Shown here: in pieces, positions 1 to 11,870 of the stretch
Layout: each line of letters starts with the position of its first letter
Position numbering within the stretch: position 1 is the first letter of the stretch
From: Deuterostichococcus epilithicus
Taxonomy: Eukaryota; Chlorophyta; Trebouxiophyceae; Prasiolales; Stichococcaceae
Direction of reading: 5' to 3'
DNA: 64,000 nt
Assembly: GCA_033439295.1 (NCBI GenBank)
Contig: JAVTLE010000021.1
Span: forward strand, 992,009-1,056,008
Made by a program: the position numbers and the translations under genes
The notes under the pieces: generated by a model
The model's database searches: none
Seen by the model: the letters and a program-made list of their open reading frames with translations, nothing else
Told to the model about the DNA's origin: nothing

Positions 1-620
1 TGTGCCAGGGGCCATGCTGTGGCCCATAAGGAGACCTGATGCTCGGATGCAATTGCACAGACCGCTGGTTCGGCCCACCTAGAGACTGAAACCCAAGAAG
101 GTACGTGTGAGGAGGGTGACTTAAACTTGCCATCCCCATCCTGTCTGGGTGGTGAACATAGCAGGACAACCGGCAAACGAAACACTATACATCTGCTGGC
201 TGTGCGGGCAACGTCGGCGTCTCCTTGCAGCAGTTCTTTCTCAGCACTTCTCCTCCTGGAGAGCGTACCTGCATATGAGAAGCAACACTATGAACGACAC
301 TTTGAAACGCCTGAAACCCAGGTGGACGATGGTGCATTTGAGAACACTCTTCAACGACGGCGAACACTATGCACAGTCGGAACCGGCTGAGAAGAGACCA
401 GCAGTCTCGTTCAGCGAGAGTTCTCAAAGAGGCAACTGCAAGATATGATGCGTACTGGTCTGTGTTTGGCCAGCCAGTTCTAGCATTTTTCCTCGATCAT
501 CCCGTATCTGGGAAGCAGAGGTGTAAAAGCCCATTTTGTGGGCGGCAAACAGCATTGTTTGATGCAGAGGGCATACACGTCACTTCAGGTCGCGATGACG
601 ACGACAGTTGGACGAACCAC
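1..620. other. gene-free left edge, 3' flank of TCTP
   Basis: I see no conserved coding block here. The short open frames on both strands overlap each other and resemble no family I know. The stretch lies directly downstream of the TCTP stop codon, so its right part should be the TCTP 3' UTR. No clear TGTAA motif on the minus strand was spotted. Confidence 0.5.
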
Positions 621-2074
621 TTACTTGGGGTACAGGAAGGTTGGCGAGCTGGAGCCCTCCTTGTAGTAGGCGTACACCATTGTCGACTCTGGGTCCATGG
701 ACTCGCTGGTGAAGCTGTGGCAATGGCACACAGAACACATGACATTCGAGGGCGCGACGGGCAGCAGAGCCACACAATCCTCAGCACGCACAACTGCACG
801 TGAGAAGACAGTCACACAAGCTCACTGCTGCTGCGGGCAGAGGACAGTCAGTCCTGGAGACACAAGGGAGCGCACAATTGAAGTTCCTTGATGATGCCGA
901 TCAGGAACTTGAGCGCAGGCTGCGATTTGGTCTTGAACTCTGCCTGCTGGTCCTCCGGCAGCTTCTCCAGCACCTTGCCCAGCCATGGCTGCATAAATGT
1001 GGACTTCGTTGGACGCATGAACCTTGGCGGGGCGGCTGAAGCACATGGGCGCGGCCAGCACGAACAACCTTTCAAGCTTCAAGAGAGCTGCCCAGGTGGA
1101 ATGCGCACCTTCACGTAGCCCATGAAGTCCTTCTTGCTGTAAGAAGGGCCCTCCTGCAATCGTGCAATACGAGGCGGTCGAGTGCGAGTCGTGAGGGCGG
1201 CTCAGTACGGCAACGTCTGCAAAGGGGATCCTGGCGGCAGAGCGAGCATGCGCCCCGCCTCTTGATGTTTCCGGCAGTTCACGGCAACGTGCCTGCAGCC
1301 TGAAGGCGTCGATGATGTCGACAACCTTCTGGCTGGTGGACTCCACACCCTCGTCATCTCCACCCTCTGCCGACGGATTCGCGCCGATGTCCACATCCAC
1401 ATCTCCCTTCTCTACCCACTGTGTGCAGTTCACCAGACGATCGATCATGCAGCAGCAGCAGCGGCAGCAGCAGCGGCGGCAGCAGCAGCAAGGCGTCGCG
1501 GGTCCGCTGGTGCAACATGCTCGCAGCAACGCGGCACAATTTGCAGAGCAGCTGCACCCACCTTGCCCTCGACCTGCAGGCATTGAACCCGAATCGTCAG
1601 CCTGCGAAAGGCTCACTCAGGCGAAACACCTGCCCACTAGGCTGCTTCAGCGGGAACGTGGGGACGGGCATCGATGGGCAGCGGCACCTCATAGAAGAAG
1701 CCGTCCTGGACCTCGCTGATGTCGTACGAGTCTGACAGCAGCTCGTCGCCTGCAGCCAAGAACACTCGACGGGTCTTTGCGTGCGCAAACAGTAGCCTGA
1801 CCAACTCCTGAGGGCTTGGTGAATGGGTCTGCCAAGCTTCACGGCGGTAGCCGAGCACCGCCGCCGCACAATGTGAGCATAGTGCTCAGCAATGCATGGC
1901 CCTCAGGCTGCTCCTGCAGCAGCGTCACTGATGTGCTGCCTCCCAGCACCGACGTAATGCAGCAATGCTTCGACAAGGCGATGATGCGGAAGAGTGCAAT
2001 CCAGACAGCAGATTGCCACTGCAACATGAATAACAGCATCACGTAGCTGTCAGGCGGTCCTTGAATATGAGCAT
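621..2074 (-). CDS. TCTP: Translationally controlled tumor protein (TCTP), six exons
   Basis: TCTP is a small, abundant cytosolic protein linked to TOR/growth control and calcium and tubulin binding. The family signatures are readable in order on the minus strand: MLIFKDRLT (exon 1, 2047-2074), [17 protein letters not shown] (1688-1749), [17 protein letters not shown] followed by [13 protein letters not shown] (1293-1418), [12 protein letters not shown] (1109-1153), the helical [18 protein letters not shown] block (876-988), and [20 protein letters not shown] (621-714). The model gives about 155 residues against a family norm near 170. All joins keep phase. Two are unusual: exon 3 leaves through a GC donor (CAG|GCACGT at 1292), and exon 1 has no canonical GT at the expected position, so its 3' end is uncertain. 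One intron carries CAG/CGG repeats (about 1447-1490). The gene is divergent from the CLEC16A-like gene. Identity is secure; the exon 1 junction is not. Confidence 0.9.
1447..1492. repeat. CAG/CGG trinucleotide tract in a TCTP intron
   Basis: An imperfect run of CAG and CGG triplets lies between TCTP exons 2 and 3. It reads as Gln/Arg or Ser in + strand frames but lies inside an intron of the minus-strand gene, so it is not evidence of a polyQ protein. Confidence 0.75.
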
Positions 2075-2553
2075 GTTGGCCTCTTCTGTGGTGGCTTCAG
2101 CACGGGCTCCTCTTGCAGGCAATTGCGTTTGATGCGACGCGCAGTGCCGGCGCACAGAACAAATGCGTCGTGCGAACTTGATGGCTGCGAGCCAAAACCC
2201 TGACAGAGCAGTATGTATGCGGGCAGGCTCAACGGACGCAGGCGAAGATGATAGTGGCGCATCTATTCCCTCGTGCTATAGCATTGTCGGGAGGACCTAG
2301 CTGTCGACCAGGTTGCCAGCCGGGACACTGGCGCAGGGCAACGCGCTTGACCAGACTGGGATTTGGCAGCTCTTGAAGGTCATTTTGGCCTGACACAGGA
2401 CGCTTACCAAGCCTTGGACAGCAATACCACACTTTCAGTGGATTAGGACTCTCTTGTATGACAAAGGGATACGGCCTTCTAGTGAAATGATGATGCTGCA
2501 GCAGTAGCGCAGGCCGGCCGAGGCCCTAAAGCCCTGCGTAGGTTGCGACGGCC
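2075..2553. promoter_or_regulatory. putative bidirectional promoter, TCTP / CLEC16A-like
   Basis: 479 bp separate the two divergent start codons. No gene fits inside. By position it must hold both 5' UTRs and promoters; I recognise no specific element. Confidence 0.55.
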
Positions 2554-5500
2554 ATGGCAGGCGCAGGCAAGCCTGGCTTCTGGGGAGCCATGTTTGGCCA
2601 GGTTAGCGCCGGTGCAGAGGGCGACAGGTTCACGCTCGATGAGCTGCGGCGCCTGCACTCCGTCCTAGCGGAGGAAAAGACCGTCACAGGTGCAATTTAC
2701 TGTCATCCCTGACGGCTGACCGCTCTGGCGTGCCACCGCTGAAAATGCAGTCGCAGAGTTTGCGAATGTGGCGCTGCACATGCAACCCTCCCCACTTCCA
2801 GCTGGGCAGATGCATTCGGCACTCCGCCGGGTCTGACAAGTGATGCGCCATCCGCAGACGGCAATAGGCAGCTGGTGGTGGAGACGATGCGGTCGCTGGC
2901 GGAGCTCATGATCTGGGGCGACCAACATGACGCCCGCTTCTTCGACTTCTTCGCGGAGAAGCACCTGCTGAGCTACTTCAATCGCATCTTGCGTCAGCCC
3001 GCCAATCGGCGCGGCGAGGTTCCCCAGCAGGCGAGCAGACCTGTCGAAGCAGCACACACAGCCATGCGCCGGGGCTTCTGGTCCGCTTTGGCCTGGTCCG
3101 GGCTGGTCTGGGCTCAGCTGCCTTGGGTGCACGACCATGGTCGCTCATCGCAGGACATGCTGCTGTCGAGCAGGTGCTGCAGACGCTGTCGATCCTCATC
3201 CAAAACATCAGGAGCGAGACGGCCATCTTTTACCTGTTTTCCAACAACTACATCAACGAGCTCATCACCACGAAGCTGGTGCGCTTGCAAGTCGACCGTG
3301 CACCTGAGATCGTGGTCGAGGCGATTCTCCAGCCGTTCCAATCCTCCTGTTCGCCCAATTGTGCAACAAGGATCTCGGCGTGCCGTTCGATTCCATAGCG
3401 TAACCTTGCTGCAGGACTTTGACGACGACGAGGTCATCGGCTACTACATCAACCTGTTGAAGGCCATCAGCCTGAAGTTTACGAGCACAACGGTTCAGTT
3501 CTTCTTCGACACGAACGACACGGACCAGGCGGACACCTTCCCACTGTACTCGGAGAGCGTCAAGTTTATCCGCCACCGCGACGGCATGGTCCGCTCCTGC
3601 CTTGCACGCTGCCCAGTCCCACCTGCGCCATCCCTCTTGCAGCGCCTGCCGCCACCCTCCAGGCGCCTCTGTTGTCGGCGGTCGCAATGCGCGGCACGCG
3701 GTTGAGCCAGCTGGGGGCTGCCAGGCGAGGTTTCAGTGCGTCATGTCCTGTGGGAAACGCAGGTGCGGTCGGCGGTGCGGGCGCTGACGCTGAACGTGTA
3801 CAGCATCGAGGACCCGAAGGTGCAGTCGTTCGTGTGCTCGCGGCCGGCAGCGAACTACTTCCAGGAGCTGGCTGTCTCGCTGGTGGACCAATGCCAGGTA
3901 CGCTGCCAGGCCACATCATGTTGATGTACGAGAATAATTTCATGTACGAGAACAATAAACTCCGAAGGACTAAATCTCTGTGCCGCCGTTCATGTGCCTC
4001 CCTGCTGTGTCCCTGCTGCAATCGCTCAGTGTTCGTGGTTGTTTGATTTGCTGTCGCTGCCGCTGCCGCTGCCGCTGCCGATGACCTGCCATACCTCGAT
4101 GCTTTGAAGCGAAAAGACAGTTCATGGCTCACCAGAGGTTGAAGGGGTCTTCAAGGTCAAAGAGGACGGAAGGGAAAGCACGTGTATCAGCGAAAGCAAG
4201 GACAGTCTCGCTGCCGCGCACCTGCAGCGGCTGGACCGGGCGCTGGCGGATGTGCAGGAGGGGCGCACCGTGGCGGAGCACCCCGTGGAGGCAGCGCTAG
4301 CTGAGGTGGAGGACCTTCTGTCCTACTGCAACGACATCCTGGCCACAGGCGCGCACTCGGCGGTGGTGGTGTGCGCGTCCCTGTCGAAGCTGGGTGCAGA
4401 GGGCAGGGGTCGGGGCAGCGTGACAGGCCAGCAGGGGTGCTGGTGTGCAGGGCTCCGAAAGGTTGCCAGGGAGGATCTTTTGCTGCGGGTTGTCGACACT
4501 CATTCAGACGCAGGCCTGGAGTGCCTGCTCGCGAGAGGGGCAATCTCGCAGCGTGGGCTGCCCTGAGCCAAGTGCTGTGCTGTCCGCCGCAGGCGTGCAG
4601 CGGCTGGTGCGCATTGTGCTGGAGGCGCTGTGGTCGAAGTTCGTGGGCCCGGTGCTGCTGTGGCCGCTGCTCAACCACCGGGGCTGGATGCCCGTGTGGG
4701 CGGCCTCCGGCAAGGGCAGCCTCCGCCGCCCCTCGGCGGCAGCCGTCCCCGCAGCCGCCTCGGCGGCGCCCGCCGCCCCGCGGCCGCCGACGCCCAAGGG
4801 CGCACAGTCCGCCAGCACGCCGCTGCCCTCAGGTCGGTCCGCGACGCCTCGCAGTCGCACGGTCCTGCACCTGACGCTGTGGAGATGACGCCCTCCTGCG
4901 GCCGGGATCGGTCACGGTTTGGTGTGCGGCAAAGCGGCACCGGTGAGCTTGCGGGGAACTCCGCCGCACAGGGGACACAGGGGCGGTGGGCGCGACCGCG
5001 GCGCTGCTGGTCCTGGAGCGCCTGGTGCTGGTCGTCTCGGAGCGCAGCTTCCTGCGGCCGGTGCTGGCCGCACTCGTGGCGGGCGCCAAGGCGGACGCGC
5101 CGGAAGCTGTGGCGGCGGCGCTGCCCACCTGGGCGTCCGCGGGCGCGCTGCTGCGGGCGCGGGACTCGGCCAGCCAGGAGCTCGGGCGGCAGCTCGCCGG
5201 CGGCGCCGCAGACGGCGACACCGAGGTCAGTGGCGATGTGCTTGAGATGTTTTGCGTCGGCCACGCCGCCCTGGCACTGCGCGCGTGCTGCCTCTGGCTC
5301 TGGAGCTGCCACCGCGAGGGGTCTGTCACTGCTCACTTCCCAGCAGGTCGTCACCAGCCATGTGCTATCTGGTGGCTGATGCATCAATGGCTGTGCTCAC
5401 AGCCACCCAGCCCCTTTTTGGTGGTGCCAACTGAGCTGGGCACACATCGGATGCAGCCTGCATCCGCACTGCAGCTGCGTGTCTTGCAGATCTGCATACA

Positions 5501-8500
5501 TGTCACCTCATGCCCGCCAACGTAGGACGAGGCGGAGGAGGATGCAGACGGCGGCGAGGCCGGCGGCGTGTTCTCGCTCACGCGGCATGCGCGGCGGGTG
5601 CTGCAGCTGCCGCCCAGCTCCTACAGGGCGGCCTTCCTGGCCATCCTGCGCGGTGGCGACGCGCTGGCGGCCACCGCGGCAGTGCGCGTCCTGCTGGCGC
5701 TGCTGCTGTGCCGCCACGTGGACTCTGCGCTGCTCGACGCCGCAGGTGGAATGCACACTGTTTGTTGCATGTTGTCCCATTCCAGGGTTGTCGCAGCCGC
5801 GTCACTACCTACAGCCGGGGTTGACCCTGTGGCGGTGTCGGCAGGTTTGGTTCTGGACCCTGAGCGATCCCGAGCCGTGGTCTCAGTCTCAGTCTCAGGA
5901 TGGCAATGTCCACGCTTTGATGGCCCCTTTCGTGCAATGTGCGAGGATCCTCGCCCTGCGTTTGCAGTCACCTGTCACATGCACGGTGGCAGTGCTCCAA
6001 GCCGAGCCCTGCGTGCACCCCGCAGGGCTGCTGCCGTTCAAGCGGCGGAAGCAGCGCGACCTGCTGGATGCGCTGACGGCGCCGCTGCCGCCCGCGCGGC
6101 AGCACGCGCGGGGCAACGACCTGTTCGACGGCAGCAATGGCCACGCGCGGCAGTTGAGGCACGCGTCCGCCAACGACGCGGCGATCAGCGGCCTCGTGCC
6201 TGAGCAGGTGCGTCTCCAGGCACAACTTTGCCGTGCATGCTCTGCCGGCTGACCACATGAGCCTTGGCATGCATCATGTAATGACACGACATGCAGATGC
6301 TAGAGGCAATCAATTGCTTCCTGCCTCAACCGACGACTCCCGTCCATTGTGGCTGTTGCCGCGTGCGCAGCGTGCGCCTGTCTCTACGCGGTCAGCCAGC
6401 GCAGCGACGGTCCAGCGCTCGGTGACGCAGCCGTCGCCGGCGCAGTCGCCGCATGCGAGGGCCGCGTCGTCTGGACCTGCAGCAGATCCCACCCTGCAGC
6501 ATCGACCCGACAGCAGCCAGACCAGCGGCGCTAGCACGCCGCGCGATGGCGACCAGTGGTCGCAGCCCTTTGCCTCCGGCGAGGTCATGCAGCGCAGGTG
6601 TGCGTCTGTGCGTCTGCCTGTGGGTCACCACTGCTTTGCAAGAGCAGCAGGATGTTCTGCAAACAACCGCTGCATGCTCACCGTCAAGACCAGGGCAGGG
6701 GCTGTGCCAAGGCCCACTTGTGAAGGTGCTCGTTCGCGGCGCGGGTCGTGGCGCAGGTCCTCCAGCGTGCTTCCAGAACTTCATTATTACGTGTTGATGT
6801 GTTGATCTGTTTCGCTTCCTTCTGCGCAGCCCGGCGTACGCAACGCAAAACGTGGAGGTGATCAATGCGCTGTGCGGCCTGCTGGCACTCAACACCATGC
6901 CGGTGTCGGGGCTGTGGACCATCGGCTGGCTGCTGCTGCAGCTGGTCGCGCCCGGCGGCAGTGCTGCAACCAATGGGCCCGGCGGCGGCGGCGGCGGTGC
7001 TGGTGCCGGCGAGCCAGCGGCCGGGAGCAGTGTGCGCAGCGGTAGCGGCGCGGCCGGCTGGAGCGCGCAGCTCAGCAGCCACCAGCGGGAGGTGCTCAGC
7101 GGGGCGTGGGCCGCCGCGCGTGACGCCGTCATGGACCAGATGGGCGGTGAACCCTGTTTGCAGATTGGCACCCTCTGACAGTTGTGGCCTGCCTCGCTGC
7201 GCTGGTCAGCCAGATCGCTGAGGCTGAGAGCGGTTTGAGCGGGTCGAGCGCATGAGCTGTTCCTCGTGTGCCCCCGGTGTGGCCCCTCGGTCGAGGGTGG
7301 TGTTCGGCGGCGGTGACCCGAATGAACCCCCGGGTGACGGGCGGCCGTGCCGCGCAGGCATGTGGTGCGACGCGCTGCCGCTGCTGGTCCAGATGGAGTG
7401 GCTCAAGGCACGCGCCGGCCTGCGCGCCGTGGGCAGCCAGTCCACCACCTCCGCCGTGTCCGCCTGGGCGCAGGTCGGTGCCCCCTCCCGGCTGTGCCCC
7501 CTCGCCTGCTCGCCGTCAGCTGTTCGCCAGAGCCTGTGCAAACCTTTGTGTGTTGGCGTGCCCCTCGCGCACCCCGCTGGTGTCGGAGTGGTGCTGTCGC
7601 AGCCTGAAAGAGCCAGCTTGAGCACCCAGGGTCCGTGTCTGCTCCATGCAGGCGCACCAAGCGGCGGTGGTGGCGGCAGGCGGCGCGGCGCCGGCGGCCA
7701 AGGGGCAGCAGCCGGTCAGCGTGTCGGCAGCGTCCGCACGCATGCTGTGGCAGACAGCGTTGCGCTTCATCACGCTCACGCAGCTGCAGAAGGTGCGGCC
7801 GGAGCTCTTGCCGAGGCTGCAATGCCTGGAACGTCCCGTGGCCGCACCCACAAATTAGAGAATCATGGCGGTCATCTCTGGTGCAACGGTTGCAATGCCA
7901 CAGCTTTCCTTTCAGACCTGTGGCCTTCGGCCTTGCAGGCGATGGCCAGCTCCAGCGGCGAGATACCCGCGGCGCCTGGGCTGCTGCACATCGAGGAGGC
8001 GCTGCAGCGGGCTACCGAGATCAAGGAGGGGATGGAGGTGGAGCTCACCTCGCGCGTCTCCTGCGCGGGTGCGCTTAGGGTTTAGGGTTTGGGCCATGCC
8101 CAGAAAACAGGCATGCTGCCATGATGTCTCAACTGCTCGCCAAAGGCTACCTCGCAGGGCAAGGGCGGGGACGCACTTCCTCTTGTCGCTGTCAGTGACT
8201 AACATGGCTGGCAGCACTGGCGGTTTCAGCGATGCCTGCGGGCGCGTCCGTCAGAGCCCCTGCCCCAGACCCGTCAGAAACTATGGACCACTGCGAGCAG
8301 AAACGGAAAACATGGACCACACACGTGGTGCTGCGCTGGCGCAGTTGCCTTTGCGCGCGGCGTGGAGCGCAATGTGTACTTCGCCATGGAGGGGCGGCCG
8401 GCGGCGGAGGGCGGCGCGGAGGCGCCTTCCGCGGCGGCGGTCGTGCGCGCCGTGCCGGTGGTGCTGCTCGCGGACCAGGGCACGCGCCTCAACTCCGGTG

Positions 8501-9147
8501 GGTCGCGAATGTGCGAATGTCCCCGCGGTCTCGGTCCTGTCATGTTTATTTGCATTCTCGTCTGGGCGCTTGGTCGCACAGCATGGCCCCCGCAGGTGCA
8601 CTGGGCGGCAGTGCCTGGCAAAACTGATGGTCCACGTGCTCCATGCTGCAGGCATCGTGCTGTCGGTGGCGCCGCTGATGGGCGCGGACCCCCTCATCGA
8701 TGCCGCCCACAAGCGCTGGCTGCACATCCACGTGCGGCCGCCCGTGCGCGGCTTGCTCAAGGTGTGTTTCGTCTCTTCTCTGGAAGTCCTCTGTGCTCCT
8801 GGACCGCAGGCACCTGTGAGCCTGGCACGCGCGACCCCCTCACTTGTGTCCGCCACAACCAGAACTCTGGCGCCATTCCTGACTAAGCCGCCCCGGCCTG
8901 CGCCCTGCCGCGCAGATGCCCTGAAAAGACTCCCCCCGCCGCCGCGCAGGTGCTGCGGGCGAGCAGCGTGGCGAGCACGCACCGCAACCTGGGGCGCCAG
9001 CTGGTGGACGGGCACTGGGTGCTGTCCTTCCCTGACGCAGAGGCGGCGCACGCGGCGCGGGACCTCGTCGACCAGCACCAGGCCAAGCTGCGTGCCAGCT
9101 ACTGCGACGCGCTCGCGCCGCTGCTGCTGCCCGAGGAGGAATCCTGA
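2554..9147 (+). CDS. CLEC16A / TT9-GFS9-like endomembrane protein, FPL domain, 18 exons
   Basis: CLEC16A (ema in flies, TT9/GFS9 in plants) is a cytosolic, membrane-associated protein acting in Golgi/endosome traffic and autophagy. The N-terminal FPL domain is clear: [20 protein letters not shown] and [13 protein letters not shown] (exon 2, 2858-2992), [20 protein letters not shown] and [11 protein letters not shown] (exon 3, 3154-3278), [16 protein letters not shown] and [11 protein letters not shown] (exon 4, 3415-3588), [19 protein letters not shown] (exon 5, 3763-3897). Further exons: 4201-4393, 4593-4832, 4981-5225, 5526-5745, 6026-6207, 6371-6597, 6830-7146, 7358-7473, 7652-7792, 7939-8068, 8345-8497, 8652-8761, 8950-9147. 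The C-terminal family block [17 protein letters not shown] and [20 protein letters not shown] is present. Summed exons give exactly 1059 codons (1058 residues), close to human CLEC16A. The middle (exons 7-12) is alga-specific, rich in Ala, Gly and Pro. Exons 1 and 11 are the least certain. Confidence 0.9.
4049..4081. repeat. GCTGCC hexanucleotide repeat in an intron
   Basis: About five units of CTGCCG/GCTGCC lie between exons 5 and 6 of the CLEC16A-like gene. This is a simple repeat with no visible role. Confidence 0.8.
8075..8093 (+). repeat. short interstitial plant-type telomere repeat (TTTAGGG)
   Basis: TTAGGG, TTTAGGG and TTTGGG follow one another directly. They lie six bases after the exon 15 donor boundary of the CLEC16A-like gene. 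The array is far too short for a telomere and sits inside an intron. Confidence 0.75.
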
Positions 9148-9905
9148 CGGGCTGCTGAGGCAGCGTCCGCCGCAAGGGCGCCCACGGCGGGGCCCTGGTC
9201 GCCGTGGCGGGCCTGCATTGCCGGCTGTTCGTCTGGCGCGACCCGGTCATCCCCGATGAAGCCCTGGGCGGATGATGGGGACCGACGATGTGGGAGTTTG
9301 CCAGCGCTGTAGGGCTCATGCAGGAAGTTTTTGCCGGCACTGTTTCGCGTCGGGCGAGCTGGGTGCACTCTTGGCGACGTGTGCTTTGTGCGATAGCCTG
9401 TGAAGTCTGCTCGAGATGAGAGTGAAGGGGTTGGTTTTCGAGCGGGCGCTTGATCTAGGCAACTGAATAGGTAGTGAGTTCGAAAGGGTTTCCTAATACT
9501 TTGGCAGACAACCTTAGTCAGGAAATTCCTATTCGCTGGAAATGCATTATTCAACTCTCGTCCTGACCAACTCTCCTGCAGATTGCGAAATCGCCCCCGG
9601 CAGCTTCCGTACATTCAAGCGCAAATCATTCTCTGACTCAGCTACCTGCCCAATAGCAACTCGGCAGAGTCGAACTTCAGCTAAGTTTGCACCTCGTCCG
9701 GGTGGAAGGACGGTTGCTTCTCATCTGTGCGCTGACGAGAAAGCCTTCAGGGCTGTTCCGAATTTTAATTGCCATTGCCATTGCCATTGCCGCGCATACC
9801 TCTCCACGCTGTCATCCGATGCTGTTGTCCGATGCATACAGTCACTACATCACATACACTCCTTCGGGTCGTTGACGGCCGTTTTGCGAGCTTTGGAGCC
9901 GCTTG
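9148..9905. other. intergenic, CLEC16A-like to p24
   Basis: No conserved coding block was seen. It contains a (CATTGC)4-like simple repeat at about 9766-9791 and should hold the 3' UTR of the upstream gene and the promoter of the p24 gene. Confidence 0.5.
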
Positions 9906-11118
9906 ATGCACCCTGACCACAAGAACAGCTCAGCTGCTGCTCGAAATCACCATCGCGAGGGCAGAGCAGCCACCGACGGCGTGCGCCGCCTTGCCGGGCT
10001 GCTGGCAGCGCTGCTGCTGACCATCCAGCCCTCGGATGCGCTGAAGCTTCGGTTCAGCGGCCTGGGCGGCAAGGAGTGCGTCGGGCAGGAGATAGCACGC
10101 AAATCTAGCTACGTCACAGGCAGTTTTGTGTCGCTGGTGGGACCCGGGCTGCCTGGGCTGCTCGGTGGTCGCGCCAGCTACGATCTGCAGGTGCGGCGGC
10201 GCTGTGCAGCGTTTGCAGCAGAGTTGAGGCGCTTCGCTGCTTCTCAAGAAGCTCAAGATCCTGTCCTGATTGCGCATCCAAACCTCAGCCCCACCGCACA
10301 TCGGGCGGGCCACAGCATGTTGCATTCTGACGCGCCAAGCTGCAGCAGTCTCTCACGCTGTGGTGCGGCCTGCAGGTGCTCAACCCGCAAGGTCGGGTCA
10401 TCCACTCGGTCAAGGACCAGACTGAGGCGAAGTTCAGCTTCAAGGCCCGCTATGTTGGCCACTACCAATTTTGTCTGTCACTGTCGGAGCACTTGGGAGC
10501 AGCGCTGCTCACACACGGGCACAGGTGAGAGATTCTTTGCGAGGACAGACATGTTTGACATTGAGAGGGCGTTCGTCTGCCTAGAGTCAGAGCATCATGG
10601 TACTGCGGAGTGAGTCTTGGTATGCCGCTGTGCAGAGACGTGCTGTGGGAGATGCACGTTGGACACAGCATCACGCACGTCAAGGGCGCAAATGCGCACA
10701 CTGAGCCGCTCTGGAACGTGCTGGACGCGGTCGAGAGCGACCTGGCAGACATGAAGTCGCTCCAGCAGTACTTCCACAACCGGGAGATCCGGAATCGCGC
10801 GAGTGAGTCCCATGCATTTGGTGGAAGCGCCACTGCCTCCTGCACTGGCTTCTGGTTCGTGTGTCTTGACAGTCATCAGCCGCGTGCCATTCGCTCGACT
10901 GCCACGACTGCATGCGCTCTGCATGCCAGGGAGCGAATCTTGAGGTTCAGGGGCAGTGACGTGCTGTGCTTCCCTACTCCGCAGCCATGCTGAGCACCAG
11001 CGGCAGAATCATGAGCTGGGCGGTGCTGCGATGTAGTATGCTGCTGGCGGTGGCGTTGTTTCAAATCAATTTTATTCGGCGGCTCTTCGACCGGCCCAAG
11101 CGTTCGGTGCATGTATGA
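9906..11118 (+). CDS. p24 / emp24-GOLD family cargo receptor, four exons
   Basis: p24 proteins are type I membrane proteins cycling between ER and Golgi in COPI/COPII vesicles. Exons 9906-10190, 10376-10476, 10636-10802 and 10985-11118 join in phase to give 228 residues, the usual length. An N-terminal hydrophobic segment (LAGLLAALLLTIQPSDA) is the signal peptide. The GOLD domain shows ECVGQEI, SYVTGSFVSLVG, TEAKFSFKARYVGHYQFCL and the family-typical DVLWEMHVGHS. A coiled region (ESDLADMKSLQQYFHNREI) leads to the membrane span SWAVLRCSMLLAVALFQINF. The tail is RRLFDRPKRSVHV: the RRLF aromatic/basic motif is kept, but a classic KKxx ending is not. ATG at 9906 leaves about 25 residues before the hydrophobic core, so a later initiation site cannot be excluded. 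Confidence 0.92.
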
Positions 11119-11870
11119 GCCGGAGGCGCACAGGCGCAACGTGCACAGGCGCAACGTGCAAAGATTTTGGATGCATTTTTGGTCAAACAGAGCTTCGAGC
11201 ATGGGGTTTTCACTAGGTCTTTGCCCGCCTGTCGGGTTTGAGGAACACAATCCGCACGAGCAGCCTGGGTCTCAGGTTTGTGCTCGCTGAGCAAGCCTCG
11301 TCTGAAAGCACTTATGCTCGCTCCGTCCGGGCGGTGGTCTTCGTGATCGCTTGGAGCACCAGGTAGTGTCACAGGGGGCTTAGGAAACCATGCATCTGCT
11401 GTATGTGCGCCACTTCGCCAATGTCACTTGGGGCCAAGGTTGCTGCCCAGCCTGACTGTCTCCCTCATCACCGTCACCACCTCGCGTCACAGCTTTGAGT
11501 CTTTAGACAAGCCGAACGCTTGGGGCGCTTGGTGTAATTGGAATCTGCTTCGAATCTGCCGCGCCGGCGCTGCCTGCTGCGCTGTTGCCTCACGAGAAAC
11601 GTCCCAGTCAAAGCCGTTGTCAGCTGCGGAAACCCTGGCGGGCATTTCGTGATTTGTACCTGTAGGGTCTTGGCACGTTCTCGATGTTGGCGTGCTCCGC
11701 GTGCTGGTTCCAGGATCGCAACCTACAAGCAACCGTTCGTGTGCTGTAAGGGTGCTTATCTACGATCACTTCTTATTCCGTCGACGCACTTACCTTCGAT
11801 TTTAATTTCCGAGTGCAGGCTCGAATTGCGATCGAGCATATCAGTTGAACCACGTCGCTGTCGCTGAATT
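11119..11870. other. intergenic, p24 to SGT1
   Basis: No gene is visible. At 11129-11158 a 15-bp unit (CACAGGCGCAACGTG) is repeated twice in tandem, just after the p24 stop codon and so probably in its 3' UTR. A TGTAA occurs near 11533. The right part should be the SGT1 promoter. Confidence 0.5.

Noticed and set aside
822-1616. 264-codon minus-strand open frame taken as a single gene
   Set aside because: It contains TCTP exon 3 ([10 protein letters not shown]) but also intron sequence; conserved TCTP blocks continue in other frames across splice sites.
8075-8093. Telomere or chromosome end
   Set aside because: Only about three units, inside an intron of an intact gene, with genes on both sides.
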